The notes under the pieces were generated by a model, which saw only the letters and a list, made by a program, of their open reading frames with translations, had not been told where the DNA came from and did no database searches. The translations under genes were made by a program, and so were the position numbers. This document shows, in pieces, positions 1 through 5,740 of a stretch of DNA of 11,539 nucleotides (its first letter is position 1; each line of letters begins with the position of its first letter). The stretch is taken from the NCBI GenBank assembly GCA_964516305.1, contig CAZEZH010000110.1:1-11539 (forward strand). Direction: 5' to 3'. The stretch is from Lamprobacter sp964516305 (GTDB lineage Bacteria; Pseudomonadota; Gammaproteobacteria; Chromatiales; Chromatiaceae).

Positions 1-2
1 CC

Positions 3-140
3 ATCGAACTGACGGTGAATCGCGAGGAATACGACGCATGGTTTCGCGCGAAAGTCTTGGAGGCCATGCATGATCCACGACCAGGCATATCGCACGAAGA
101 GGTCGAGGCGCTGTTTGCGGCGAAGCGCGGGGGAACCTAG
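3..140 (+). CDS. C-terminal end of a small antitoxin / stability-determinant-like protein (partial)
   Basis: The frame is open from the left edge and gives 45 residues before a TAG stop; the start lies outside the window. The tail contains YDAWFRAKV, then DPRPGISHEEVEALF. This pattern (a DxWFRAKV helix followed by DPRP-I-HEEV) is what I recall from short plasmid/chromosomal antitoxins often labelled 'stability determinant' (StbD/RelB-like). Such proteins bind and neutralise a ParE/RelE-type RNase or gyrase toxin and autorepress their operon. No toxin gene follows; the next gene starts a different, complete toxin-antitoxin pair. The partner, if any, must lie upstream or be lost. The assignment rests on motif memory only and the protein is truncated by the window edge. 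Confidence 0.6.
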   Translation: MELTVNREEYDAWFRAKVLEAMHDPRPGISHEEVEALFAAKRGGT

Positions 141-150
141 CCTGTTTGGT

Positions 151-179
151 TTGACCGCCACAGGCGTTCGTGCTACAAA
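151..179 (+). promoter_or_regulatory. Possible sigma-70 promoter of the toxin-antitoxin operon
   Basis: TTGACC (151-156) and TACAAA (174-179) are separated by 17 bases, an ideal -35/-10 spacing. The -35 matches five of six consensus positions and the -10 four of six. The -10 lies inside the left arm of the dyad at 170-196, as expected for an autorepressed antitoxin promoter. It is a weak match and unverified. Confidence 0.4.
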
Positions 180-196
180 ATCGATACTTGTAGCAC
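170..196. promoter_or_regulatory. Dyad operator upstream of the antitoxin gene
   Basis: GTGCTACAA (170-178) and TTGTAGCAC (188-196) form a perfect 9-bp inverted repeat with a 9-bp spacer, ending 16 bases before the antitoxin start. Phd/YefM-type antitoxins bind palindromes at this position, alone or with the toxin, to repress their own operon (established for the family). The dyad overlaps the putative -10. That it is the operator here is inferred from symmetry and position. Confidence 0.6.
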
Positions 197-212
197 AATA
201 CGCAAAGCACCC

Positions 213-440
213 ATGAAAGAGCTGAATATCCGAGAGATGCGCGCCAACATTGGTCGCTTAGACGAGTTGGTGGCCGAAGAGGGCGAATTGGTGATCAGTC
301 GTCGTGGCCAACCCATTGCCCGGATTTTGCCGATGTCGGCGCACCGTCAATTCCCCGATCATGCCGATTTGCGCCTGCGGATGGCGCGGTTGCAGACCCC
401 CTCGGCGGAACTGATTCGTGCGGAACGAGACGAGCGCTGA
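213..440 (+). CDS. vapB: Phd/YefM-family antitoxin (VapB role)
   Basis: A 75-residue protein with the usual length and layout of Phd/YefM antitoxins. The N-terminal half (MKELNIREMRANIGRL, then LVISRRGQPIARILP at about 26-40) matches the DNA-binding/dimerisation fold with its 'I-R-R/G-x-P-x-A' strand. The charged C-terminal tail (residues 50-75) would be the part that folds onto the toxin. It should neutralise the PIN RNase encoded next and repress the operon through the dyad just upstream. The toxin start lies only 5 bases beyond the stop codon, so the two are co-transcribed and probably translationally coupled. There is no clear Shine-Dalgarno before ATG 213. A Phd-type antitoxin paired with a PIN toxin is a common combination; the name vapB reflects the role, not the fold. 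Confidence 0.85.
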   Translation: MKELNIREMRANIGRLDELVAEEGELVISRRGQPIARILPMSAHRQFPDHADLRLRMARLQTPSAELIRAERDER

Positions 441-445
441 GTGCG

Positions 446-886
446 ATGAGCGCTGAGCGTCGCGTGTATATCGATACCAGCGCGCTGGCCAAGTGGTATC
501 TCAACGAGTCCGGCTCAGACGCCTTTGTGGACTATCTTCAGACGCTGGATGTGGCGGTGATCAGTAGCCTGACGGTGACGGAAATGCGCTCGTTGCTCAG
601 TCGGCGCCGGCGCATGGGGGAACTGACGGCTGCATTGGAGTCCGTTCTGTTTTCAGCGTTTCTCGAGGACATCGATCGCGGCTGGTTACAACGCTATCCC
701 ACCGACGATTCGCGCTTTGATGAAACAGCTCGCCTGATCACGCGCTACCCCGAGCATCCGTTGCGCACACTGGATGCGCTGCATTTGACCATTGCCACGC
801 AGGTTGGCGTTACAGAACTGGCCACTGCCGACGCGGTGATGGCCAATGCCGCAACTCGCATAGGCTTTGAAGTCGCTCGTTTTTAA
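446..886 (+). CDS. vapC: PIN-domain toxin ribonuclease, VapC type
   Basis: A 146-residue single PIN domain. The four acidic positions that coordinate Mg2+ in this family are visible: D10 in YIDTSALAK, E46 in TVTEMRS, D110 in RTLDALHL and D129 in TADAVMA. All are present, so the enzyme should be an active endoribonuclease; VapC toxins cut tRNA or rRNA at specific sites and arrest growth when the antitoxin is lost. The RTLDALHLA-like helix and LATAD strand are typical of the subgroup paired with Phd/YefM antitoxins. The start at ATG 446 leaves 5 bases after the antitoxin stop and puts the first Asp at the usual position. The gene directly abuts glycosyltransferase debris at its 3' end (from 890), so the cassette may have inserted into, or been left beside, a decayed polysaccharide locus. 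Confidence 0.92.
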   Translation: MSAERRVYIDTSALAKWYLNESGSDAFVDYLQTLDVAVISSLTVTEMRSLLSRRRRMGELTAALESVLFSAFLEDIDRGWLQRYPTDDSRFDETARLITRYPEHPLRTLDALHLTIATQVGVTELATADAVMANAATRIGFEVARF

Positions 887-889
887 CGG

Positions 890-955
890 GTGCTGAAGGA
901 TGACCTCAGCCTGTGCGCGCTCTACAGCGCCGCCGATGCCATGTTGATCCCCTCG
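890..955 (+). pseudogene. Scrap of a family-4 (group 1) glycosyltransferase
   Basis: Starting four bases after the toxin stop codon, 22 codons read VLKDDLSLCALYSAAD followed by AMLIPS. This is the signature 'DD-SL-x-LYSAAD-x-x-xPS' that precedes the donor-binding E-x7-E region in GT4 sugar transferases of capsule and exopolysaccharide clusters. The frame runs directly into the 31-bp repeat array at 957 and the rest of the enzyme is missing. No start codon or ribosome-binding site belongs to it. The match is from memory of the motif, but the run is long and specific. Confidence 0.6.
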
Positions 956-956
956 C

Positions 957-1079
957 ATGGATGGGGCCACAGATGGATGGGGCCACGCATGGATGGGGCC
1001 AGGTCTTGAAAAAACGCACATGGATGGGGCCAGGTCTTGAAAAAACACGCATGGATGGGGCCAGGTCTTGAAAAAACGG
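957..1079 (+). repeat. Tandem repeat array, 31-bp unit with two truncated 16-bp units
   Basis: Five head-to-tail units start with ATGGATGGGGCCA. The first two (957-972, 973-988) are 16 bp; the next three (989-1019, 1020-1050, 1051-1079) are extended by GGTCTTGAAAAAAC, giving a 31-bp period. The full units are nearly identical. There are no spacers between units, so it is not a CRISPR array. It lies exactly between two glycosyltransferase fragments. Confidence 0.9.
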
Positions 1080-1101
1080 ACTGACGCGGCCGCACGGGGT
1101 G

Positions 1102-1304
1102 GGCGAGGGCGCGGTGTGTCATCTGCCGCAGGTGCTGGTGCGCATGCGCCTGGGCGGGGTGAGCAACCGCTCGCTGCGCCCTCGTTGAGCTTGGTGGCGC
1201 GCAAGTGTGAGGATGACCGGGCCTTGCGGGCGAATGGCGTGGGTGGGCTCGGGGCCTTGGCGCGGAAGAATCTCTCCAAGCTGCCGCAGTTTGTGCGGCG
1301 GTGA
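1102..1304 (+). pseudogene. Frameshifted C-terminal remnant of a family-2 glycosyltransferase
   Basis: One frame reads HLPQVLVRMRLGGVSNRSLR (1120-1179) and then hits a TGA at 1186. The neighbouring frame continues with DRALRANGVGGLGALARKN and LSKLPQFVRR, ending at the TGA at 1302-1304. Together these recreate the usual C-terminus of GT2 enzymes of exopolysaccharide clusters (VRMR-GG-SNRSL, a basic helix, then LRxNGVGGL...KNLSKLPQF). A single indel near 1180 explains the change of frame. The N-terminal catalytic domain is absent, replaced upstream by the 31-bp repeats, so it cannot be functional. Family recognition is from memory. Confidence 0.65.
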
Positions 1305-1310
1305 GGTTTT

Positions 1311-1456
1311 GTCATTGCTGCCGGGAAGCCGGAATCCAGCGCAGGGAACGCAACCTCGCAGCAGGCACCGATGCTCAGTTGGCACCGAAGCTCAGCAGGT
1401 AGCTGCCCGCTCACCGTCCATGGCCTGGGTCCCGGCTTCCCGGCCGGGACGACGAG
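1311..1456. repeat. MITE-like palindrome-ended repeat, copy 1
   Basis: A 146-bp element starting GTCATTGCTGCCGGGAAGCC and ending CCCGGCTTCCCGGCCGGGAC then GACGAG. Its ends are imperfect inverted repeats of each other (GGAAGCCGGAATCC against GGGTCCCGGCTTCC). The interior carries CTCGCAGCA...ATGCTCAG and CATGGCCTGGGTCCC, shared with the second copy at 1541-1704. It has no coding capacity. It resembles the short non-autonomous palindromic elements common in gammaproteobacteria. Confidence 0.7.
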
Positions 1457-1496
1457 GGCAGGAGGGCTTCCCGGTTGGGACGACGAGGGCAGGAGG
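1435..1496. repeat. 31-bp direct duplication of the MITE-like element's right end
   Basis: Bases 1435-1465 and 1466-1496 are two copies of a 31-bp unit that begins GCTTCCCGG and ends CGACGAGGGCAGGAGG. They differ at two bases (CC against TT after CCGG). The second copy is the isolated right end of the element, duplicated in tandem. Confidence 0.85.
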
Positions 1497-1540
1497 TGAT
1501 TCTGGCCCTTACCCTCCGTCATTCCGGCTACTTACGCCTC

Positions 1541-1704
1541 CGTCATTCCGGCCAGGAAGCCGGAATCCCTTGCAGGGAAAGCTACCTCGCAGCAAAAACC
1601 AATGCTCAGCAGGCACCGTAACTCAGTTTGAATCGAAGCTTAGCAGGCTTCTGCTCGCTCACCATCCATGGCCTGGGTCCCGGCTTCCCGGCCGGGACGA
1701 CGAG
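1541..1704. repeat. MITE-like palindrome-ended repeat, copy 2
   Basis: A 164-bp element running from CGTCATTCCGGCCAGGAAGC to GCCGGGACGACGAG. It aligns with copy 1 along its length: GGAAGCCGGAATCC, CTCGCAGCA, ATGCTCAG, a GCAGG...CTGC(C/T)CGCTCACC segment and CATGGCCTGGGTCCCGGCTT. Its termini are inverted repeats of about 28 bp. An extra short left end (CCTCCGTCATTCCGG at about 1514-1527) sits just outside, so left ends are duplicated here as right ends are in copy 1. It carries no gene. Confidence 0.75.
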
Positions 1705-1720
1705 TGGAGGAGGTTATGCC

Positions 1721-1999
1721 CTTAGAGTTGTGTGCACCGAGTTAGAGTTGTGTGCGCTGAGTTAGAGTTGTGTGCGCTGAGTTAGAGTTGTGTGCGCTGA
1801 GTTAGAGTTGTGTNNNNNNNNNNNNNNNNNNNNNNNNNNNNNNNNNNNNNNNNNNNNNNNNNNNNNNNNNNNNNNNNNNNNNNNNNNNNNNNNNNNNNNN
1901 NNNNNNNNNNNNNGCGCTGAGTTAGAGTTGTGCGCACTGAGTTAGAGTGTGCGCACCGGGTTAGGGTTGCGTGCACCGAGTTATATTGTTTGCATCGAG
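1721..1999 (+). repeat. 20-bp minisatellite interrupted by an assembly gap
   Basis: Head-to-tail copies of GTTAGAGTTGTGTGCGCTGA. Clean units lie at 1741-1800 and run into the N block at 1814. After the gap the units drift in sequence and length (20, 19, 20, 19 bp at 1921-1999), ending in a degenerate TTATATTGTTTGCATCGAG just before the stop of the minus-strand gene. No spacers are present. The true copy number is unknown because the assembly broke here. Confidence 0.9.
1814..1913. other. Assembly gap of exactly 100 N
   Basis: One hundred consecutive N lie inside the minisatellite. A round 100 is the usual scaffolding placeholder for unknown length, so distances across it are not reliable. 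Confidence 0.95.
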
Positions 2000-2005
2000 A
2001 TGGTT

Positions 2006-2566
2006 CTAGAGATCAGTGGGATTGATCTCAAACGTGGGTCGGTGCGCTCGCAGGTAGTCGAGTTGGAGTTCGTCGACTTCGCGGGCAAAGATTTCGTTGC
2101 CTTGTTCATCAACGAGTTTTTCATGCTCGGGATCGAAGCGCCTGCCGTCTAGATATTTGGCTCTTAGGGCGCTGATGATTTCATCAGCATTGAGAAAGGT
2201 GATGTTGCTGAAGGTTCTCCTGACGTAGAACAGGCGCGATTGATGAAAATGAAATTCACAACGCTGCTTGTAGCCTGCGGTTTTACTGCGATAGAACAGG
2301 AGGTGCTCTTTTTTTGTATATAGGTTGAGTTCGGGTTCGCCAAGCTTATCGATTAGCGCTGTTGGCGTGCATCCGAATTCCAATCCAGGGTAGGCGGAGA
2401 TCAAACCAAGGGTAGGCCTGGGCGTGCGGGTTATTGAGGCTTCAATGAGATTGTGATAGTAAGCAGTGCCTGAGTAATCGCCACGCGCTTCGTGTGACAT
2501 GCTGTCACGGTGGGTTTCTTTGTGCTTGATATCGCTTTCGAAGAGTTTGTTCAGGTTCGTTAACAT
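2006..2566 (-). CDS. Hypothetical protein of 186 aa
   Basis: I do not recognise the family. The reading frame is credible as a gene: it starts ATG at 2566-2564, preceded by GAGGA nine bases upstream, and the base composition is lower in G+C than the vesicle operon. The protein has no signal peptide or membrane segment. The centre (about 58-120) reads LEFGCTPTALIDKLGEPEL, a pattern of alternating strands, then FHFHQSRLFYVRR. This G-x-x-x-x-x-LIDKLGEP...L-x-F-Y...LFYV layout vaguely recalls the small alpha/beta fold of BamE/SmpA-like domains, but without a lipoprotein signal. It is acidic and polar at the C-terminus. It stands alone on the minus strand, its 3' end touching the minisatellite, and diverges from the vesicle operon. 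The lower G+C and surroundings suggest recent acquisition. Confidence 0.65.
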   Translation of the reverse strand: MLTNLNKLFESDIKHKETHRDSMSHEARGDYSGTAYYHNLIEASITRTPRPTLGLISAYPGLEFGCTPTALIDKLGEPELNLYTKKEHLLFYRSKTAGYKQRCEFHFHQSRLFYVRRTFSNITFLNADEIISALRAKYLDGRRFDPEHEKLVDEQGNEIFAREVDELQLDYLRAHRPTFEINPTDL

Positions 2567-2829
2567 TATCTTCGTTCCTCGTTCAGGCAGGGTCGTGCCT
2601 ATCTCCGACTACGGCAGATGCAGAGGGAGGGCTGGGTTGATGTACTTCCGTCATTACCAGTAAACATCAAGCCCTGGTAGTCCACAAGGACTGATTGATG
2701 AAGCTTTGTAAAGACGCAATAAGGGCCCCCTTTTCGCCGTACGGGCTCTTGCGACGGTCGTGGCTCGACGGGCGGGTTGCAAGAGTGGGGGCTGTCCCGC
2801 ATGGTTCCGCGCGCCAGGTTCGGGGGGGA

Positions 2830-2939
2830 GGGGCGCGACGGTACGGCTGAACGATGCTATTCCATTGTTAGGTATCTGGTGCTTTTGGGGCGCGACGGCA
2901 GAGCTGAACTGTTCTGTTGTTAGGCTATCTGTTGCTTTA
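2830..2939. repeat. Imperfect tandem duplication upstream of the operon
   Basis: Two units of 57 bp (2830-2886) and 53 bp (2887-2939) each start GGGGCGCGACGG, contain GCTGAAC and end with TTGTTAGG-(C)-TATCTG-(G/T)-TGCTTT. They differ by a four-base gap and scattered substitutions. The second unit supplies the left arm of the stem-loop at 2923-2958. Confidence 0.75.
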
Positions 2940-2958
2940 AATAAAGCATAGGATAGCC
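2923..2958 (+). terminator. Strong stem-loop followed by T run (possible terminator or attenuator)
   Basis: GGCTATC (2923-2929) pairs with GATAGCC (2952-2958), and inside it TGCTTTA (2933-2939) pairs with TAAAGCA (2942-2948), with a 3x3 internal loop. The plus strand continues AGTTTTTC, giving a five-T run, so the fold resembles an intrinsic terminator reading rightward. No plus-strand gene ends nearby. It might stop read-through into the operon or attenuate a leader transcript. Confidence 0.5.
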
Positions 2959-3126
2959 AGTTTTTCAAGGAGAGCAACGGGTTATTTACGAAGAATCATG
3001 AAGCCTGAAGTGTGAAGAAGTATAAAGGGCGGTTGCGCTGGACGTAGTAATGGATGCATTGTATTTATTGACCGTCACCAGTTCAGGTGAGTGTCTAGGC
3101 CGGCTTGGCCGTCAGAGATGACCCTT

Positions 3127-3717
3127 ATGCGCATATTGATCTATTTTCCAGTGATCCATACCACCGAGGACTTGGGCCGCCTTGTTCCTTCTAGTGTCCA
3201 GGCGCGTGCAAGCGATGCCGCGCAGCAGCACGAACAAACTGTCAGCCAAGTCTGGGACCAAGTCGAACAAGCGCTGAGCGCGTTACCGGTGGGTTCCAGC
3301 GGCTGGCGGATCTATCAGGATGGCTTGCCGGTTAGCGAGCATGAAGCGGCGATCGTCGAAGAACTCGCGGCCGCTGGCAGCCGGAATCATCAGCTCCTAA
3401 AGAAGCTTGTAGAGCGTGGTGCTGAACTCATGGGAACCGAGTCAGCGAGTTTGCTCGTTGAAGAATATCAACTGCAAAAAGACCTGCTTGACGTCGATGT
3501 TCCGGATGTGAAGAGGTATAAGGCAGCGGCGGACTTGCTGAGACAGCGCGACGCCTGGATTGGCGATCGCATCAATCAGACGCTGCAGCAGGGAGAGGTG
3601 GGCATCCTCTTTATTGGGATGCTGCACCAAGTCGAGGCACACCTCGATGCGGATATTCGACTGCGGTATCCGATTGGCAAGCCCGCGCTCAGCATGGATG
3701 CGTCGGGACGGACGTGA
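3127..3717 (+). CDS. Uncharacterised protein, first gene of the gas-vesicle regulatory operon
   Basis: A 196-residue soluble protein with no signal peptide or membrane helix. I chose ATG 3127 because the conserved-looking start MRILIYFPVIHT, a beta strand followed by ED-LG, begins there and a CAGAG lies 9 bases upstream. In-frame GTG 3091 (208 aa) and ATG 3118 are alternatives. Notable segments are IYQDGLPV (62-69), AGSRNHQLLKKLVERGAEL (83-101), LLVEEY (109-114), and RDAWIGDRINQTL followed by GILFIGMLHQVE (141-170). The last pair, an R-(N/D)-x-x-(I/M) helix then a hydrophobic strand ending in G-x-x-H, recalls TraB/ChaN-like proteins, but this is only a resemblance. I have seen similar proteins of unknown function without a defined role. 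Its stop codon overlaps the start of the activator gene by four bases (GTGA), so it is co-translated with the regulator and probably belongs to the same process. Confidence 0.8.
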   Translation: MRILIYFPVIHTTEDLGRLVPSSVQARASDAAQQHEQTVSQVWDQVEQALSALPVGSSGWRIYQDGLPVSEHEAAIVEELAAAGSRNHQLLKKLVERGAELMGTESASLLVEEYQLQKDLLDVDVPDVKRYKAAADLLRQRDAWIGDRINQTLQQGEVGILFIGMLHQVEAHLDADIRLRYPIGKPALSMDASGRT

Positions 3718-5174
3718 GTGCCCTCAAAGCCGATGCTAACCCTGAGGCGTTGATCGTTGACGACGATCAGGATCTCTGCGACATGCTGAGCTTGGTGCTC
3801 GGGCGCGGTGGTTTTGAGGTGCGCGCAACCCATGATGGCAAGAGTGCGCTACGCTGCGTTAGCCGGCGCATGCCGGATGTGATGTTACTGGATGTGAAGA
3901 TGCCGGGAGAGGACGGGATGGAGGTGCTGCGCCGTGTGCATAGTAGCCATCCCCAGCTGCCGGTGGTGATGATGACCTCGTTTGCCGGTGTCACGCAGGC
4001 GGTTGAGGCGATCAAGGCCGGGGCTGCAGATTATCTGCCTAAGCCGTTCGATAACCGGCATGCGGTGAGAGTGCTGAAGCAGGCGGTGCAGCATGCCAAC
4101 AGAGCTGGTGTTATGCGCGGCGTCGGCTCAGGGTCCGGCGCTGAGGCTGAGGCTGACGCTGAGACGGCGACCTCGCTACAGGCCCATTTGACGGCGACGA
4201 TGGGGTCAAGCCCTCAGGTGCAGCGGCTTGTGGACGAGATGAGTGCGGTTGCCAGAACGGATTTCTCGGTGATCATCCAGGGCGAGACCGGGACCGGTAA
4301 GGAACTTGTCGCGCGCACCCTGCATACGTTTAGTGCCCGCTCGGAGGGGCCGTTTATCGCGGTCGATTGCGGTGCCATCGCGGCCTCGCTGCTCGAGAGC
4401 GAGTTGTTTGGGCATGAGAAAGGCGCCTTCACCAGCGCCGACAGCCGCAGTATCGGCAAGTTTGAGGCGGCTGCTGGTGGTACCTTGTTCCTGGATGAGA
4501 TCGGCAATATGCCGCTACAGGCGCAGGCCTCAATGCTGCGGGTGTTGCAGGAGCGCGTGTTGCACCGCGTTGGCGGTCAGGAGGCGATTGCGATCGATGC
4601 GCGGGTGCTGGTGGCCACCAATGAGGACTTGCAGCAGGCGGTCGAGGCCGGCCGGTTTCGTGAGGATCTCTGGTATCGGCTGAATGAGTTTCAGCTCTGC
4701 GTCCCGCCGCTGCGCGAGCGCAGAGACGACATCATGCATCTGGCGGAGCAGTTTCGCCAGCACGCCGAGGCCGATTTGACGAAACCGGTGCCGGCCTTCA
4801 GTGCCGCGGCGCAGCAGCGCCTGCTTGCATTCGACTGGCCCGGCAATGTCCGCGAATTGCGGGCTGTTGTGAGGCGCGCCGCGCTGCTGGCCGATGAGGA
4901 GATTAAGGCCGAGCATATCCGCCTGCGCAATCGCGACCACTCAAGTTTACTCCCGGCCGCGGCTGATGTGCAGGCGGCGTTACCCATTGGTGAGCGCTCG
5001 ATGCAGGAGATTCTGCTCGATAACACGCAGCAATTGGAACGTGCGCTCTTGGTCAAGGCGCTGAGGTTGTCTAAGGGGAACAAGGCTCAGGCCGCGCGGC
5101 TGCTGCAAGTGGATTACAAGACGGTTTACAACAAGTTGAAACGACTGGGACTACAGAGTCATCGAGGTGAATGA
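3714..5174 (+). CDS. NtrC-type sigma-54-dependent response regulator
   Basis: A 486-residue bacterial enhancer-binding protein with all three domains. Residues 10-125 form a receiver with acid pocket D16/D17, phospho-acceptor D60, T88 and K110. After an Ala/Glu-rich linker (about 136-160), residues 163-400 form the AAA+ sigma-54 activation domain: Walker A GETGTGKE (190-197), Walker B LFLDE (D261, E262) and the arginine-finger region FREDLWYRL. The sigma-54-contact loop reads GAFTSA (237-242) instead of the usual GAFTGA. Residues about 440-482 form a Fis-type helix-turn-helix (GNKAQAARLLQVDYKTVYNK). The start is GTG 3714, inside the stop of the preceding gene; the 3' end overlaps the Hsp20 gene. 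It should bind dyads upstream of a -24/-12 promoter and use ATP to open sigma-54 holoenzyme. The candidate target in this window is 11495-11510. A role in controlling gas-vesicle genes is inferred from position; Serratia ATCC 39006 has comparable regulators (gvrA-C) in its vesicle cluster. Confidence 0.95.
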   Translation: MSALKADANPEALIVDDDQDLCDMLSLVLGRGGFEVRATHDGKSALRCVSRRMPDVMLLDVKMPGEDGMEVLRRVHSSHPQLPVVMMTSFAGVTQAVEAIKAGAADYLPKPFDNRHAVRVLKQAVQHANRAGVMRGVGSGSGAEAEADAETATSLQAHLTATMGSSPQVQRLVDEMSAVARTDFSVIIQGETGTGKELVARTLHTFSARSEGPFIAVDCGAIAASLLESELFGHEKGAFTSADSRSIGKFEAAAGGTLFLDEIGNMPLQAQASMLRVLQERVLHRVGGQEAIAIDARVLVATNEDLQQAVEAGRFREDLWYRLNEFQLCVPPLRERRDDIMHLAEQFRQHAEADLTKPVPAFSAAAQQRLLAFDWPGNVRELRAVVRRAALLADEEIKAEHIRLRNRDHSSLLPAAADVQAALPIGERSMQEILLDNTQQLERALLVKALRLSKGNKAQAARLLQVDYKTVYNKLKRLGLQSHRGE

Positions 5175-5692
5175 TGAATGATCGCTCGCAAGCGGGTGGG
5201 GGTGTTGAGGGTGTCTTCCGGGGTCTTGGTGACCTGGTTGAGAAGTTGGGCCAGCTGGCCGAGACCGGCGAGCAGCTCAAGCGCAGTGGTCAGTTCGATC
5301 TGCAGTCCGATAGTGGTCAGGACATGAAGGCCGTCTATGGGTTTTCGGTCAGATTTGCCGCTGGCGGCGACGGCGCTGCCGCAAGCGAGCCGAAGGTAGA
5401 GCCGTTTGGCAATGTGCGCCGCGATGAGCACACCGGCGTCTCGGTGGTGCAGGAGGTGATTGAGCCGATGATCGATGTCTTCGACGAGCAGGATCACATC
5501 AAGGTGGTCGCAGAGCTGCCGGGGATCTCGGACGCTGATGTCAAGCTGGATCTGCAAGAGGACATCCTGTTGCTGCAGGCCGAGCACGGCGAGAAGAAGT
5601 ATCGCAAGGAGATCCTGCTGCCGCGGGTCTGCGATCCGAACAAGCTGGCCTATAGCTGCCGCAACGGCATCCTCGAAGTTCGTTTGACCTAA
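5171..5692 (+). CDS. gvpH: GvpH-like Hsp20 small heat-shock protein
   Basis: A 173-residue protein. Residues 100-173 form an alpha-crystallin domain: IDVFDEQDHIKVVAELPG, DADVKLDLQEDILLLQAEHG, KYRKEILLP and the closing SCRNGILEVRL, the A/S-x-NG-(V/I)-L signature. The N-terminal part (10-60) has a short amphipathic helix rich in Leu and Gly (GVFRGLGDLVEKLGQLAETG) and then SGQFDL and KAVYGFSVR, the layout of Hsp20 proteins found in gas-vesicle clusters. The protein ends right after the last core strand, so the C-terminal IXI extension used by classical Hsp20s to build large oligomers is missing. It probably keeps vesicle proteins (GvpA or accessory proteins) soluble during assembly. ATG 5171 overlaps the preceding stop by four bases (ATGA), with GAGGTG very close; ATG 5174 is equally possible. 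The next gene begins 48 bases later with its own ribosome-binding site. Confidence 0.88.
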   Translation: MMNDRSQAGGGVEGVFRGLGDLVEKLGQLAETGEQLKRSGQFDLQSDSGQDMKAVYGFSVRFAAGGDGAAASEPKVEPFGNVRRDEHTGVSVVQEVIEPMIDVFDEQDHIKVVAELPGISDADVKLDLQEDILLLQAEHGEKKYRKEILLPRVCDPNKLAYSCRNGILEVRLT

Positions 5693-5740
5693 TTGGGCGT
5701 GCAAGCGCGCTGACGACCATTCTGCGACTAGGAGAGACCG

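Larger units (their letters stand above)
2567..3126. other. Non-coding region between the orphan gene and the vesicle operon
   Basis: No convincing gene is present in about 560 bases. It holds a small hairpin AGTCC-ACAA-GGACT (2679-2692), inverted arms CTCTTGC/GCAAGAG (2746-2752 and 2779-2785), an imperfect tandem duplication (2830-2939) and a long stem-loop (2923-2958). The promoter of the orphan gene and that of the eight-gene operon should both lie here. I found no convincing -35/-10 pair and no -24/-12 element with correct spacing. No tRNA or other known RNA is apparent. Confidence 0.6.

Noticed and set aside
957..1079. CRISPR array
   Set aside because: Units are contiguous with no variable spacers, and no cas gene is nearby.
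686..1522. A 278-codon minus-strand frame over the toxin gene and repeats
   Set aside because: The translation is made of repeat-derived segments and antisense of the PIN gene; no domain is visible.
1207..1725. A 172-codon plus-strand frame through the MITE-like repeats
   Set aside because: It crosses the glycosyltransferase remnant out of frame and both repeat copies; the translation has the same repeat twice and no domain.
2761..2782. Sigma-54 promoter before the operon (TGGCTCG...TTGCA)
   Set aside because: The two halves are five bases too far apart for sigma-54 recognition.
2830..2939. Integron attC site (GTTAGGT/GTTAGGC resemble the GTTRRRY core)
   Set aside because: The matching RYYYAAC partner at attC distance is missing, spacing is wrong and there is no integrase or cassette structure.
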